This document shows positions 1-7,781 of a stretch of DNA of 14,565 nucleotides, one piece after another. Below the pieces are notes generated by a model, which was not told where the DNA came from, ran no database searches, and was given only the letters and a program-made list of their open reading frames with translations. Position 1 is the stretch's first letter; the number at the start of each line of letters is the position of its first letter. The stretch lies in the NCBI GenBank assembly GCA_028706795.1, contig JAQTVK010000008.1:1-14565 (forward strand), in the 5' to 3' direction. The translations under genes and the position numbers were made by a program. The stretch is from Candidatus Omnitrophota bacterium (GTDB taxonomy: Bacteria; Omnitrophota; Gorgyraeia; Pluralincolimonadales; Pluralincolimonadaceae).

Positions 1-1
1 C

Positions 2-1447
2 GCGATAGACCTCATAAAAGAATTTGCGGCCGGCGAAGACCTGAAGCTCGACCTTGACGGGTACGAACGGCTGATGGAAGAGCAGCGTAAGAAGTCTCGC
101 GGAGCCACAAAACTCTCCGGGGATATATTCGCTGAGACATTGACAGCAGCAGTCGTGGGCGCCGGCGTAAGGTCGGAATTCATAGGATACGATAAATTAG
201 AATCGGCCGCGGCCATAAAAGCCATTATAAAAGATAACAAGTCAACCAAGGAAGTGACCGGCCCGTCAGAGTTCGCTCTCATCCTCGATGTCACGCCTTT
301 TTACGGTGAGACCGGCGGCCAGGTCGGCGATACAGGAGTGATCGAGAACAGCGATTTTAAGGTAGACGTTGTGGATACGAAATTGATAGAAAAGATCCCG
401 GTGCATATCTGCAGGCTTGAAAAGGGACGTGTAAAGACAGGCGATAAGGTCGACGCGAAGGTCGACATCCACCGCAGGATGGCTATCGCAAGGCATCATA
501 CGGCCACGCATTTATTACAGGCCGCATTAAGGAAAATCCTCGGCCAGCATGTCAACCAATCGGGTTCGCTCGTCGCGCCGGACAGGTTGAGGTTCGACTT
601 TACGCATTTCAAGGGGCTCACCGGTGAAGAGCTTGAGGCGGCCGAGAGCCTGGTCAACGATTATATCAGGCGCAATGCGCCGCTAAAGGTAAAAGAGATG
701 GGCCTGGAGGAAGCCAAGAAGTCAGGGGCTACCGCCTTATTCGGCGAAAAATATGACATGAAAGTGCGCGTAGTGAGCGTCGAGGATATCTCGAAGGAAT
801 TATGCGGAGGCACGCACCTGAACGCCACCGGCGAGATAGGGATATTCAAGATAACCGGCGAGTCATCTGTCGCTGCAGGGATACGCAGGATAGATGCGAT
901 CGCGGGAGAAGCCGCTTATAACAAAATAAAGGAATCCGAAAGCGACCTGAAGGCCGTGGCCGAGATGTTGGAGATAAAACCGGAAGGCCTGCCGGCGCAG
1001 ATAGAAAAACTCGCAAACAGGGTAAAAGAGCTCGAAAAAAGGCTCAAGAGTTACGAGGCGGCCAATCTCTCTGAGAAGGCGAAAGAACTTGTTTCGAAGA
1101 AGGAATTATTGGATAATAGTATCACTCTTGTCGCGAGGAGGATGGACGGCTGCGCCCCCGAGACTCTCGTAAGCCTTACCGATGCCATAAAAACTGTCCT
1201 GAAAGAGAAAGCAGTTTCTATATTGCTCGGCACCTACGATGAAAAGGCTTTTATAGTCGTAGGCATGTCCCAGGACCTGGCCAAGTCAGGGCTCGATTCG
1301 CGCTCGGTCATAAAATATATATCAAAGATCATCTCGGGCGGAGGAGGGGGAAGGCCGGACCTCGCCCAGGCCGGAGGCAAGGATATCTCAAGGCTCGACG
1401 AGGCGTTAACGGCAGGGATCACGGCGGTAAAGGAACTTAAAATATGA
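2..1447 (+). CDS. alaS: Alanyl-tRNA synthetase, C-terminal part (5' truncated by window edge)
   Basis: Charges tRNA-Ala with alanine in the cytoplasm and hydrolyses mischarged Ser- or Gly-tRNA-Ala. The frame is open from base 2, so the ATG at 74 is an internal Met and not the start. 481 residues are visible, roughly half of a usual ~870-residue AlaRS; the catalytic core and tRNA-recognition domain lie upstream of the window. The beta-barrel carries FYGETGGQ. The editing domain has the zinc-site motif HTATH (497-511) and its partner CGGTH (803-817). A coiled linker follows around 960-1090. The C-terminal DHHA1 (C-Ala) domain ends with the glycine-rich GGGGGRPDLAQAGG stretch near 1340-1380. The editing and C-Ala modules are complete, so proofreading should work. 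The stop overlaps the hisD start by 4 bases (ATGA). Identification is firm; only the N-terminal half is unseen. Confidence 0.97.
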   Translation, partial: AIDLIKEFAAGEDLKLDLDGYERLMEEQRKKSRGATKLSGDIFAETLTAAVVGAGVRSEFIGYDKLESAAAIKAIIKDNKSTKEVTGPSEFALILDVTPFYGETGGQVGDTGVIENSDFKVDVVDTKLIEKIPVHICRLEKGRVKTGDKVDAKVDIHRRMAIARHHTATHLLQAALRKILGQHVNQSGSLVAPDRLRFDFTHFKGLTGEELEAAESLVNDYIRRNAPLKVKEMGLEEAKKSGATALFGEKYDMKVRVVSVEDISKELCGGTHLNATGEIGIFKITGESSVAAGIRRIDAIAGEAAYNKIKESESDLKAVAEMLEIKPEGLPAQIEKLANRVKELEKRLKSYEAANLSEKAKELVSKKELLDNSITLVARRMDGCAPETLVSLTDAIKTVLKEKAVSILLGTYDEKAFIVVGMSQDLAKSGLDSRSVIKYISKIISGGGGGRPDLAQAGGKDISRLDEALTAGITAVKELKI

Positions 1448-2667
1448 AAATAATAAAGCTTTACAGCAAGGAATTTGAGAAACTCTGCAACAGGTATAAT
1501 AACCGCAAGAAACGCGTCACCGAATGCGTCAGCAGGATAATCGAGGACGTCAAGGCGAACGGCGACGACGCGGTCATTAAATACACGCGCAAGTTCGACA
1601 AGGTGAAGCTCTCTGCCAGGCAGCTCAGGGTCACTGAGAGCGAGGCGAGCGGCGCGTTCCAGGATATCGACTCCGAATTCATATCCGAGCTCAAGAATAT
1701 CATCGATAACGTCACTAAATTTTACAAGAAGCAGGTGAAAGGCAAAAAATCGTGGAGAATCGTCGATGGGGACGGCGTGGTGTTGGGCGAGAAATACGAG
1801 CCGATCGAAAAGGTAGGGATATATGTCCCGGCCGGGACGGCCCCGCTCATATCGACGGTGTATATGACCGTCCTACCGGCGCAGGTGGCCGGGGTGAAAT
1901 CCATCGTCCTTTGCACTCCCCCGAACCAGTACCAGACCGTTGACCCGCATATATTAGCGGTCGCGAACCTGCTCAAAGTAGACGAGATCTATAAGGTGGG
2001 CGGGGCCCAGGCAATAGCAGCGCTCGCTTTCGGCACGAAGACGATCCCGAAAGTGGATAAGATAGTAGGCCCGGGTAACGATTACGTCACCGAGGCGAAG
2101 CGGCAGGTCTTCGGTTACGTCGACATAGATATGATAGCCGGCCCGTCAGAGGTGGTCATCCTGGCGAACAGGTCGACGAACCCGCTATTCGCGATAAAGG
2201 ACCTCGAGGCGCAGAGCGAGCACTTCAAAGGGCTGCCGATACTGGTCACGACATCCAAACCGCTCGCGAAGACCCTCAAGAAAGAGGTCGCGAACGGTTA
2301 TATAATCCTGGCAAAGAACCTCGATGAGGCGTGCGATATAGTCAACCGCCTCGCGCCGGAGCACTTACAGATAATGGTCAAGAACCCGCAGAAGTGGCTT
2401 AAGAAGATACATAACGCAGGCGCGATATTCCTCGGCCAGTATTCGCCGACCGCCATAGGCGATTACGTTGCGGGGCCCAGCCATGTCCTGCCGACCAGCG
2501 GGACCGCAAGGTTCTTCTCCGGCCTCGGTGTGGAGGACTTTGTCAAGTCATCGCACATAATATCGTATTCTAAGAAGGCTTTGGAGAAGGCGAAGAAGTC
2601 CATCGAGAAGATATCGAAGCTCGAGGGGCTGAATAAGCACATGGAATCTATCAAAGCGAGGTTCTAG
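1444..2667 (+). CDS. hisD: Histidinol dehydrogenase
   Basis: NAD-dependent, zinc-containing cytoplasmic enzyme that oxidises L-histidinol to L-histidine, the last two steps of histidine synthesis. 407 residues against about 430 for the family. Visible motifs: GIYVPAG (125-131), VGGAQAIAA (185-193), KIVGPGN (206-212), AGPSEV (232-237). From family knowledge the zinc and catalytic residues map to Q257, H260, E306, H307, D340 and H399. The E-D and D-H spacings equal those of E. coli HisD (34 and 59), but H260 to E306 is 18 residues shorter, so a helical segment that normally follows the QAEH motif is missing. The reading frame is continuous and all ligands are kept, so activity is expected. The start is supported by an AAAGGA site (1429-1434) nine bases upstream and by the ATGA overlap with alaS. 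hisB follows directly with no gap. Confidence 0.97.
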   Translation: MKIIKLYSKEFEKLCNRYNNRKKRVTECVSRIIEDVKANGDDAVIKYTRKFDKVKLSARQLRVTESEASGAFQDIDSEFISELKNIIDNVTKFYKKQVKGKKSWRIVDGDGVVLGEKYEPIEKVGIYVPAGTAPLISTVYMTVLPAQVAGVKSIVLCTPPNQYQTVDPHILAVANLLKVDEIYKVGGAQAIAALAFGTKTIPKVDKIVGPGNDYVTEAKRQVFGYVDIDMIAGPSEVVILANRSTNPLFAIKDLEAQSEHFKGLPILVTTSKPLAKTLKKEVANGYIILAKNLDEACDIVNRLAPEHLQIMVKNPQKWLKKIHNAGAIFLGQYSPTAIGDYVAGPSHVLPTSGTARFFSGLGVEDFVKSSHIISYSKKALEKAKKSIEKISKLEGLNKHMESIKARF

Positions 2668-3276
2668 ATGAAGAAAAGGACCGTAAAGCACCGAAGGAAG
2701 ACGACCGAGACTGACGTGAAGATAGAGCTTAACATCGACGGGACGGGCAAATTCCGGGTCTATACCGGCATCGGTTTCCTCGACCACATGCTCTCTTTGT
2801 TCGCCAGGCACGGCTGTTTCGACCTTAAGGCCATCGCAAAAGGCGACCTTGAGGTGGATATCCATCACACGAATGAAGATGTAGGTATCGCGCTCCGCGA
2901 GGCCTTCGCGAAGGCTCTCGGCAACAAAAAAGGCATCCGCCGTTTCGGCTCGATGAATGTCGCGGTGCCGATGGAGGAGGCGCTCGCCCGTATCGCCCTG
3001 GATATAAGCGGCAGGCCGTCGCTTTATATGCGGTGCGTGGGTAGACCTGTCCCGCCGACTTATATCGACAGGCAGGGCTATTCCCTGAACAGCGCGAAAC
3101 AATTCCTTGAGGCATTCGTCAGGAACTCAGGCATAAACCTGCATATCGAATACCGCGGCGAGGACCTGCACCATGTGCTCGAGGCGATATTCAAGGCATT
3201 GGGCCGGGCCATGTGCGACGCGACAAGGGTGGATTCGCGCATCAAAGGGGTCCCGTCAACAAAAGGGAAGTTATGA
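2668..3276 (+). CDS. hisB: Imidazoleglycerol-phosphate dehydratase (monofunctional)
   Basis: Manganese-dependent enzyme that dehydrates imidazole glycerol phosphate to imidazole acetol phosphate, in the cytoplasm. 202 residues, the normal length for the dehydratase alone, so there is no fused histidinol-phosphatase domain as in E. coli HisB. Metal-site signatures are present: GIGFLDHM (34-41), DIHHTNED (64-71), LHI (158-160) and LHHVLEAIFKA (167-177). The C-terminal GVPSTKG is also typical. The stretch around residues 120-147 diverges from the usual pattern: the common FDTELVEEFF-like segment reads YSLNSAKQFL. This probably does not touch the metal ligands. GAGG at 2658-2661 lies 6 bases before the ATG, and the gene abuts the hisD stop. 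The phosphatase must come from another gene, not seen here. Confidence 0.96.
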   Translation: MKKRTVKHRRKTTETDVKIELNIDGTGKFRVYTGIGFLDHMLSLFARHGCFDLKAIAKGDLEVDIHHTNEDVGIALREAFAKALGNKKGIRRFGSMNVAVPMEEALARIALDISGRPSLYMRCVGRPVPPTYIDRQGYSLNSAKQFLEAFVRNSGINLHIEYRGEDLHHVLEAIFKALGRAMCDATRVDSRIKGVPSTKGKL

Positions 3277-3875
3277 TCGTAGTTGTCGATTACGGGATGG
3301 GCAACCTCCGCAGCGTCTCAAAGGCATTGGAGAAGGCCGGGGCCCGGGTAAAAGTTTCAAGCATACCCCGGGATATCTCGCGCGCCGATAAGCTGGTCGT
3401 CCCCGGTGTCGGAGCGTTCAAAGACGCTATGGCGGAGCTTAAGTCGCGCCGCCTCATAGAACCGATAAAAGAATTTACCGGGAAGGGTAAGCCTTTCCTG
3501 GGCCTGTGCCTGGGGCTCCAGCTTATATTTTCCAAGAGCGAGGAGGGCGGGATATCAAAAGGCCTGGGCCTTTTAAAAGGCAAGGTCGTAAAGTTCAGGT
3601 CGAAGAGGCTGAAGATCCCGCATATGGGCTGGAACCAGTTGGATATAAAAGGGAACTGCCCGCTGCTTAAAGGCATTCCCGAAGGCTCATATTTTTACTT
3701 CGTCCACTCTTATTATGCGGCGCCGGCAGATAAAAGATGCGTGGCGGCCTGGACAGGCTACGGCGTAAAATTCCCGTCGGTGGTCTGTTCGGGTAATATT
3801 TACGCGACCCAGTTCCATCCGGAGAAGAGCCAGGAGCTGGGCCTTAAGATCCTGAGGAATTTCGTAAAGCTATGA
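3273..3875 (+). CDS. hisH: Imidazole glycerol phosphate synthase, glutamine amidotransferase subunit
   Basis: Class I glutaminase that releases ammonia from glutamine and channels it to HisF, forming IGP synthase. 200 residues, normal for HisH. The N-terminus MIVVVDYGMGNL is the family's usual one. PGVGAF is the oxyanion-side motif (44-49), GLCLGLQL holds the nucleophile C79, and QFHPEKSQ holds the rest of the triad, H182 and E184. I chose the ATG at 3273, which overlaps the hisB stop as ATGA and follows a purine-rich AAGGGAAG site. An open frame to an earlier ATG at 3213 would only add 20 non-conserved residues inside hisB. The partner hisF lies one gene downstream, separated only by hisA, which favours balanced expression of the two subunits. 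Confidence 0.96.
   Translation: MIVVVDYGMGNLRSVSKALEKAGARVKVSSIPRDISRADKLVVPGVGAFKDAMAELKSRRLIEPIKEFTGKGKPFLGLCLGLQLIFSKSEEGGISKGLGLLKGKVVKFRSKRLKIPHMGWNQLDIKGNCPLLKGIPEGSYFYFVHSYYAAPADKRCVAAWTGYGVKFPSVVCSGNIYATQFHPEKSQELGLKILRNFVKL
3557..3581 (+). repeat. Overlapping inverted repeats inside hisH
   Basis: AAAAGGCC (3557-3564) and GGCCTTTT (3567-3574) form a perfect 8-bp stem with a 2-base spacer. The second arm also pairs with the following bases: GCCTTTTAAAAGGC (3568-3581) is a perfect 14-base palindrome. The two structures exclude each other. The stretch encodes ordinary HisH residues (KGLGLLKGK), so it may be a chance product of codon choice. No role is shown. Confidence 0.35.
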
Positions 3876-4603
3876 TAGTCATACCTGCGGTAGACATTAG
3901 GGGCGGAAAGGTCGTAAGGCTTTTCAGGGGAGATTTCTCCAAGGAGACGGTCTATTCGGCCGACCCGGTCAAGATGGCGCTCAGGTGGCAGAGTGAAGGC
4001 GCCAAGCGGCTGCATCTAGTAGATCTTGACGGCGCGCTCGAGGGAAAATTAAAGAACCTCGATTGGATACGCAAGATCACCGCTTCAGTCGACATCCCGG
4101 TGGAAGTCGGCGGGGGGATAAGGACCGAGGCCGACCTCCAGACGATAATCAGGGCAGGCGCCTCATACGCCATACTCGGGACAAAAGCCTGCGAGGACGA
4201 GGCATTCCTTAAAAAAGCGGTGGACAAATACAAAGATAAAATAATCGTGAGCCTTGACGTAAAAGACGGGTACCTTCAGACTAAAGGCTGGGTCAACCCG
4301 ACTGAGATAAAAGCGGTGGATTTCTCGAAAAGGATAAAGACGCTCGGCGCGCAGACGGTCGAATATACGGATATCTCGCGCGACGGTACGCTCCAGGGCC
4401 CGGGCTTCAAGGATATCCTGGGTTTCATAGCCGACGTGAAGATGGATATGATCGTATCGGGCGGCATCTCGAGCCTCGCCGACCTCAAAATATTGAAGGA
4501 ATATAACAAGAAAGAGATAATCGGCGTCATAGTCGGCCGCGCGATCTATGACGGAAAGATCCTGATAAAGGAAGCGAATAAAGTATGCTCGCAAAAAGGA
4601 TAA
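3872..4603 (+). CDS. hisA: ProFAR isomerase (phosphoribosylformimino-AICAR phosphate isomerase)
   Basis: TIM-barrel enzyme that isomerises the aminoaldose ProFAR to the aminoketose PRFAR by an Amadori rearrangement, supplying the substrate of HisF-HisH. 243 residues, normal. Evidence: [14 protein letters not shown] at residues 4-17 with the catalytic Asp D8, the phosphate-binding VGGGIR (79-84), VSLDVKDG (126-133), TDISRDGT (166-173) holding the second acid, and the C-terminal phosphate site VSGGIS plus VGRAIYDGK. It closely resembles HisF, its half-barrel paralogue. A separate trpF exists in this window, so HisA need not act as a dual PriA enzyme. The start overlaps the hisH stop as ATGA. 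The 3' end overlaps hisF by 19 bases, the longest overlap in the window. Confidence 0.96.
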   Translation: MIVIPAVDIRGGKVVRLFRGDFSKETVYSADPVKMALRWQSEGAKRLHLVDLDGALEGKLKNLDWIRKITASVDIPVEVGGGIRTEADLQTIIRAGASYAILGTKACEDEAFLKKAVDKYKDKIIVSLDVKDGYLQTKGWVNPTEIKAVDFSKRIKTLGAQTVEYTDISRDGTLQGPGFKDILGFIADVKMDMIVSGGISSLADLKILKEYNKKEIIGVIVGRAIYDGKILIKEANKVCSQKG

Positions 4604-5340
4604 TACCCTGCCTCGACGTAAAGGACGGGCGCGTCGTGAAAGGCGTGAAATTCCTGGACCTGCGCGATGCAGGAGACCCGGTCACGAATGCTTCGTTCTA
4701 TGAAAAAGCCGGCGCTGACGAGCTCGTCTTCCTCGACATAACCGCCAGTTACGAGGACAGGGACATCATGCTCGAGGTCGTAAGGCGGACGGCTGAAAAG
4801 GTATTCATGCCGCTGACAGTCGGCGGCGGGATCAGGAATATCGGCGACATACGCAATTTATTAAAAGCGGGCGCGGACAAAGTCTCAATAAATACTTCCG
4901 CGGTGAATGACCCGGAGTTCATCTCCGAATCATCCGGCAGGTTCGGGGACCAGTGTATAGTCGTCGCGATAGACGCAAAGCGCAAGGGAAATAGCTGGGA
5001 GGTTTACACCCACGGCGGAAGGACGCCCACCGGAAAGGACGCTCTCAAGTGGGCAAAAGAAGCCGAAAGGCGCGGCGCAGGAGAGGTGCTGTTGACCTCA
5101 ATGGACCGCGACGGGACGAAGATAGGCTATGACCTGGAACTTACCCGCGCCGTATCAGAGGCAGTAGGGATACCCGTGATAGCCTCAGGCGGCGCCGGGA
5201 CGCTCGAAGACCTGTACGAAGGATTGATAAAAGGGAAGGCGGACGCGGTCCTGGCCGCGTCGATATTCCATTTTAAGGAATTTTCGATAAAAGAAGCCAA
5301 GCAATATTTAAAGAAAAAGGGAGTCGCTGTCAGGCTATGA
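4585..5340 (+). CDS. hisF: Imidazole glycerol phosphate synthase, cyclase subunit
   Basis: TIM-barrel cyclase that uses ammonia from HisH to turn PRFAR into imidazole glycerol phosphate and AICAR, linking histidine to purine synthesis. 251 residues, normal. The catalytic pair D11 ([13 protein letters not shown]) and D130 (VVAIDAK) stands at the same numbers as in Thermotoga HisF. So do the four ammonia-gate residues R5, E46, K99 and E167. Phosphate motifs VGGGIR (79-84) and SGGAGT are present. The start at 4585 lies 19 bases inside hisA; the conserved [12 protein letters not shown]-terminus and an AAAGGA site at 4567-4572 support it. Of 17 Ile codons 13 are ATA, and of 16 Arg codons 8 are AGG, a clear codon-use signature of this genome. 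It overlaps hisI by 4 bases. Confidence 0.97.
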   Translation: MLAKRIIPCLDVKDGRVVKGVKFLDLRDAGDPVTNASFYEKAGADELVFLDITASYEDRDIMLEVVRRTAEKVFMPLTVGGGIRNIGDIRNLLKAGADKVSINTSAVNDPEFISESSGRFGDQCIVVAIDAKRKGNSWEVYTHGGRTPTGKDALKWAKEAERRGAGEVLLTSMDRDGTKIGYDLELTRAVSEAVGIPVIASGGAGTLEDLYEGLIKGKADAVLAASIFHFKEFSIKEAKQYLKKKGVAVRL

Positions 5341-5726
5341 ATAAATTCATCTCAGGGCTGAAGTTCGATAAGAACGGGCTTATACCTGCCGTCATACAGG
5401 ATTACAAGAATAACGAGGTCCTTATGGTGGCTTATATGAACAACCTCGCCGTGAAGAAGACGTTAGAGACGAAGAGGACGCATTTCTATTCGCGGTCGAG
5501 GAAGAAATTATGGCTGAAGGGAGAATCATCCGGCCATGTCCAGAAAGTAAAGGAAATAAGGTTCGATTGCGACGCAGACTGCATCCTCGTCAAGGTCGAG
5601 CAGGTAGGCGGGGCCTGCCACACGGGTTACCGCTCATGTTTTTATCGCAAGTTAAAAGATAGGAAAGGAAATACCTCCGTATCCGGAAAGAAGATATTCG
5701 ACCCGGATAAGGTCTACAAAAAATAA
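5337..5726 (+). CDS. hisI: Phosphoribosyl-AMP cyclohydrolase (monofunctional HisI)
   Basis: Opens the purine ring of phosphoribosyl-AMP to give ProFAR, the third step of histidine synthesis. 129 residues: only the cyclohydrolase domain, with no fused HisE pyrophosphohydrolase domain. Visible: the [18 protein letters not shown] substrate motif (52-69), the metal-binding DCDAD (77-81), and [10 protein letters not shown] (93-102). The cysteines C78, C94 and C101 have the 16 and 7 residue spacing of the zinc ligands in archaeal PRA-CH. The C-terminus FDPDKVY is also typical. ATGA overlap with hisF; the TAA stop shares one base with the trpE ATG (TAATG), which joins the his and trp groups. HisE and HisG activities must be encoded elsewhere. 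Confidence 0.96.
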   Translation: MNKFISGLKFDKNGLIPAVIQDYKNNEVLMVAYMNNLAVKKTLETKRTHFYSRSRKKLWLKGESSGHVQKVKEIRFDCDADCILVKVEQVGGACHTGYRSCFYRKLKDRKGNTSVSGKKIFDPDKVYKK

Positions 5727-7210
5727 TGGGCTACACACCTTCAAAAGAGGAATTCATAAGGCTTGCTAAAAAAGGCAACCTGATACCCGTCTTTAAGGAT
5801 ATCACCGCGGACCTCGGGACGCCTGTCTCGGCTTTCATGAAGATCGACAAGAGCAATTATTCGTTCCTGCTCGAATCTGTCGAGGGAGGCGAAAAGATAG
5901 CGAGGTTTTCGTTCCTGGGTTCGGGCCCGTCCCTGGTCTTCAAGAGCAAAGGGCGGAATATCGAGATAATCGAGGAAGGGAAGGCCAGGCGGTTTATTAC
6001 CGCCGGAGACCCGCTCGATGAAATGAAGAAGGTCCTCGGCAGGTATAAATTCGTCCATACCGCCGGATTGCCGCGTTTCTGCGGCGGGCTTGTCGGTTTC
6101 ATGGGTTACGATATGGTCAGGTTCTTCGAGGAACTACCGTCGAAGAATCCCGACGACCTAAAAGTGCCTGACTCGGTCTTCCTGCTTACCGACACGATAC
6201 TGATATTCGACCATGTGAAGCATAAGATTAAGGTCGTATCTAACGCGCACGTCAAAGGTGATCCCTCAAAGGCCTATGATAAGGCCGTAAAAAAGATCGT
6301 CAACCTGGTAAAGCTCCTTGATGCACCGCTCACAGTAAAGACAAGAAGGGCTTCGAAACCCAAAGATTTCCAACTCGAGGTAAGATCGAATTTCACAAAA
6401 CCGGGATTCGTCTCCATTGTCAAAAAGGCAAAAGACTATATCAGGATAGGCGACATAATCCAGGTAGTCCCTTCACAGAGGTTCAGCGCGAAGATAACCT
6501 CCCCGGGGATCGACCTCTACCGCGCGTTGAGGATGATAAATCCCTCGCCTTACATGTATTATCTCAAGTTAAAGGACCTCTCGCTGGTCGGTGCCTCGCC
6601 GGAGCTTATGGTAAGGAGCGAGGACGGCATAGTCAAGCTCAGGCCTATAGCCGGCACAAGGCCGCGGGGCAGGGACGAAGAGGAAGAGAAACGGCTTGAG
6701 AAGAACCTCCTCTCGAGCATAAAAGAAAGGGCAGAGCACATAATGCTCGTAGACCTCGGCCGGAACGATATCGGCCGCGTCTGCAGGTACGGCACGGTGA
6801 AGGTCTCGGAGCTTATGGTCATCGAGAAGTATTCCCATGTGATGCACATAGTGAGCGAATGCACAGGAAAGCTCAAGCCTAATAAGGATATGTTCGACGT
6901 GATAAGGGCGACATTCCCTGCCGGGACGGTCTCAGGCGCGCCGAAGGTCAGGGCGATGGAGATAATAGAGGAGCTTGAGAATACGCGGCGCGGGCCGTAT
7001 GCCGGTCTTGTCGGGTATTTCAGCTTTTCGGGAAATACCGACACCTGCATAAATATCAGGACGATAGTCATAAAGGGCAACAACGCCTATGTCCAGGCCG
7101 GGGGCGGGGTAGTCGCGGACTCTGACCCGGGAAAAGAATACCAGGAGACGGTAAATAAAGCCAGGGCGACCATGAAGGCGATAGAGGCCGCCGAAAAAGG
7201 GATCTCATAA
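5726..7210 (+). CDS. trpE: Anthranilate synthase component I
   Basis: Converts chorismate to anthranilate with ammonia supplied by TrpG, the committed step to tryptophan. 494 residues, normal. The N-terminal domain has the tryptophan-binding LLES motif (48-51) followed by [12 protein letters not shown], so feedback inhibition by tryptophan is likely kept. The chorismate-binding domain shows QVVPSQRF (246-253), PIAGTRPRG (307-315), [14 protein letters not shown] (335-348) and [11 protein letters not shown] (397-407). The LLES motif and the neighbouring trpG and trpD argue for TrpE rather than the p-aminobenzoate enzyme PabB. The start shares one base with the hisI stop. No leader peptide or attenuator fits between hisI and trpE, so feedback control of the enzyme may matter more than transcription control at this point. 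Confidence 0.96.
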   Translation: MGYTPSKEEFIRLAKKGNLIPVFKDITADLGTPVSAFMKIDKSNYSFLLESVEGGEKIARFSFLGSGPSLVFKSKGRNIEIIEEGKARRFITAGDPLDEMKKVLGRYKFVHTAGLPRFCGGLVGFMGYDMVRFFEELPSKNPDDLKVPDSVFLLTDTILIFDHVKHKIKVVSNAHVKGDPSKAYDKAVKKIVNLVKLLDAPLTVKTRRASKPKDFQLEVRSNFTKPGFVSIVKKAKDYIRIGDIIQVVPSQRFSAKITSPGIDLYRALRMINPSPYMYYLKLKDLSLVGASPELMVRSEDGIVKLRPIAGTRPRGRDEEEEKRLEKNLLSSIKERAEHIMLVDLGRNDIGRVCRYGTVKVSELMVIEKYSHVMHIVSECTGKLKPNKDMFDVIRATFPAGTVSGAPKVRAMEIIEELENTRRGPYAGLVGYFSFSGNTDTCINIRTIVIKGNNAYVQAGGGVVADSDPGKEYQETVNKARATMKAIEAAEKGIS

Positions 7211-7211
7211 G

Positions 7212-7781
7212 ATGATCTTAGTCATCGATAATTACGATTCGTTCACGTATAACCTCGTCCAGTACCTGGGCGAGATGGGCCAGGACCTAAAGGTCGTAAG
7301 GAACGATAAGATGACCCTGAAGGATATAAAGGCGCTCCGCCCCGAAAAGATAGTCATCTCACCCGGCCCTGGATTCCCAAGGGATGCGGGCATCTCTAAC
7401 GACGTGATACGCGAGTTCGCCGGAAAGGTCCCTATCCTCGGCGTCTGCCTCGGGCATCAATGCATAGGCGAGGTATTCGGCGGAAAAGTAGTAAAGGGTA
7501 AAAGGCCGATGCACGGCAAGACCTCGAAGATATACCATAACAACAAAGATATATTCAAGGGGCTAAAGAACCCCTTTGACGCGATAAGGTACCATTCTCT
7601 TGTCGTCGAACGGAAGTCTTTCCCGAAGCCACTAGAGATATCCGCCGAAACGAAAGAGAAAGAAATAATGGGGTTGAGGCACAAAAAATTTCCGGTATGG
7701 GGCGTGCAGTTCCACCCGGAGTCCATACTGACGTTTGACGGCAAAAAAATATTGAAGAACTTTCTGGAGCTAAAGAGATAA
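7212..7781 (+). CDS. trpG: Anthranilate synthase component II (glutamine amidotransferase)
   Basis: Class I glutaminase that feeds ammonia to TrpE. 189 residues, the normal free-standing form, not fused to TrpD or TrpE. N-terminal [16 protein letters not shown] (5-20), the oxyanion motif [11 protein letters not shown] (50-60), the nucleophile C79 in GVCLGHQ, the anthranilate-synthase-type MHGKTS (100-105), and the catalytic H168 and E170 in QFHPES. One base separates it from the trpE stop, and the TAA stop shares a base with the trpD ATG. In many bacteria one such protein also serves PabB for folate synthesis; that is possible here but cannot be judged from this window. Confidence 0.95.
   Translation: MILVIDNYDSFTYNLVQYLGEMGQDLKVVRNDKMTLKDIKALRPEKIVISPGPGFPRDAGISNDVIREFAGKVPILGVCLGHQCIGEVFGGKVVKGKRPMHGKTSKIYHNNKDIFKGLKNPFDAIRYHSLVVERKSFPKPLEISAETKEKEIMGLRHKKFPVWGVQFHPESILTFDGKKILKNFLELKR

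Noticed and set aside
74..76. ATG at 74 as the start of alaS
   Set aside because: The frame is open back to base 2 and the upstream residues continue AlaRS-like sequence; the gene begins before the window.
2548..3102. A 184-codon open frame on the - strand over hisD/hisB
   Set aside because: Antisense shadow of hisB, which has all its metal motifs; the translation is Arg/His-rich and featureless.
3213..3272. Longer hisH with an ATG at 3213
   Set aside because: It would add 20 residues unlike any HisH and would lie wholly within hisB; the ATG at 3273 matches the family N-terminus and gives the ATGA junction.
3872..4603. HisA acting as a dual HisA/TrpF (PriA) enzyme
   Set aside because: A separate trpF with its catalytic Cys and Asp is present in the same cluster, so no dual function is needed.
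5641..5760. A possible trp leader peptide and attenuator before trpE
   Set aside because: trpE starts inside the hisI stop codon; there is no non-coding space, no run of Trp codons and no terminator-like hairpin.
7557..7576. Inverted repeat AAGGGG/CCCCTT with an 8-base loop in trpG
   Set aside because: Only 6 bp, inside conserved coding sequence and without a T-run after it; chance is the simplest explanation.
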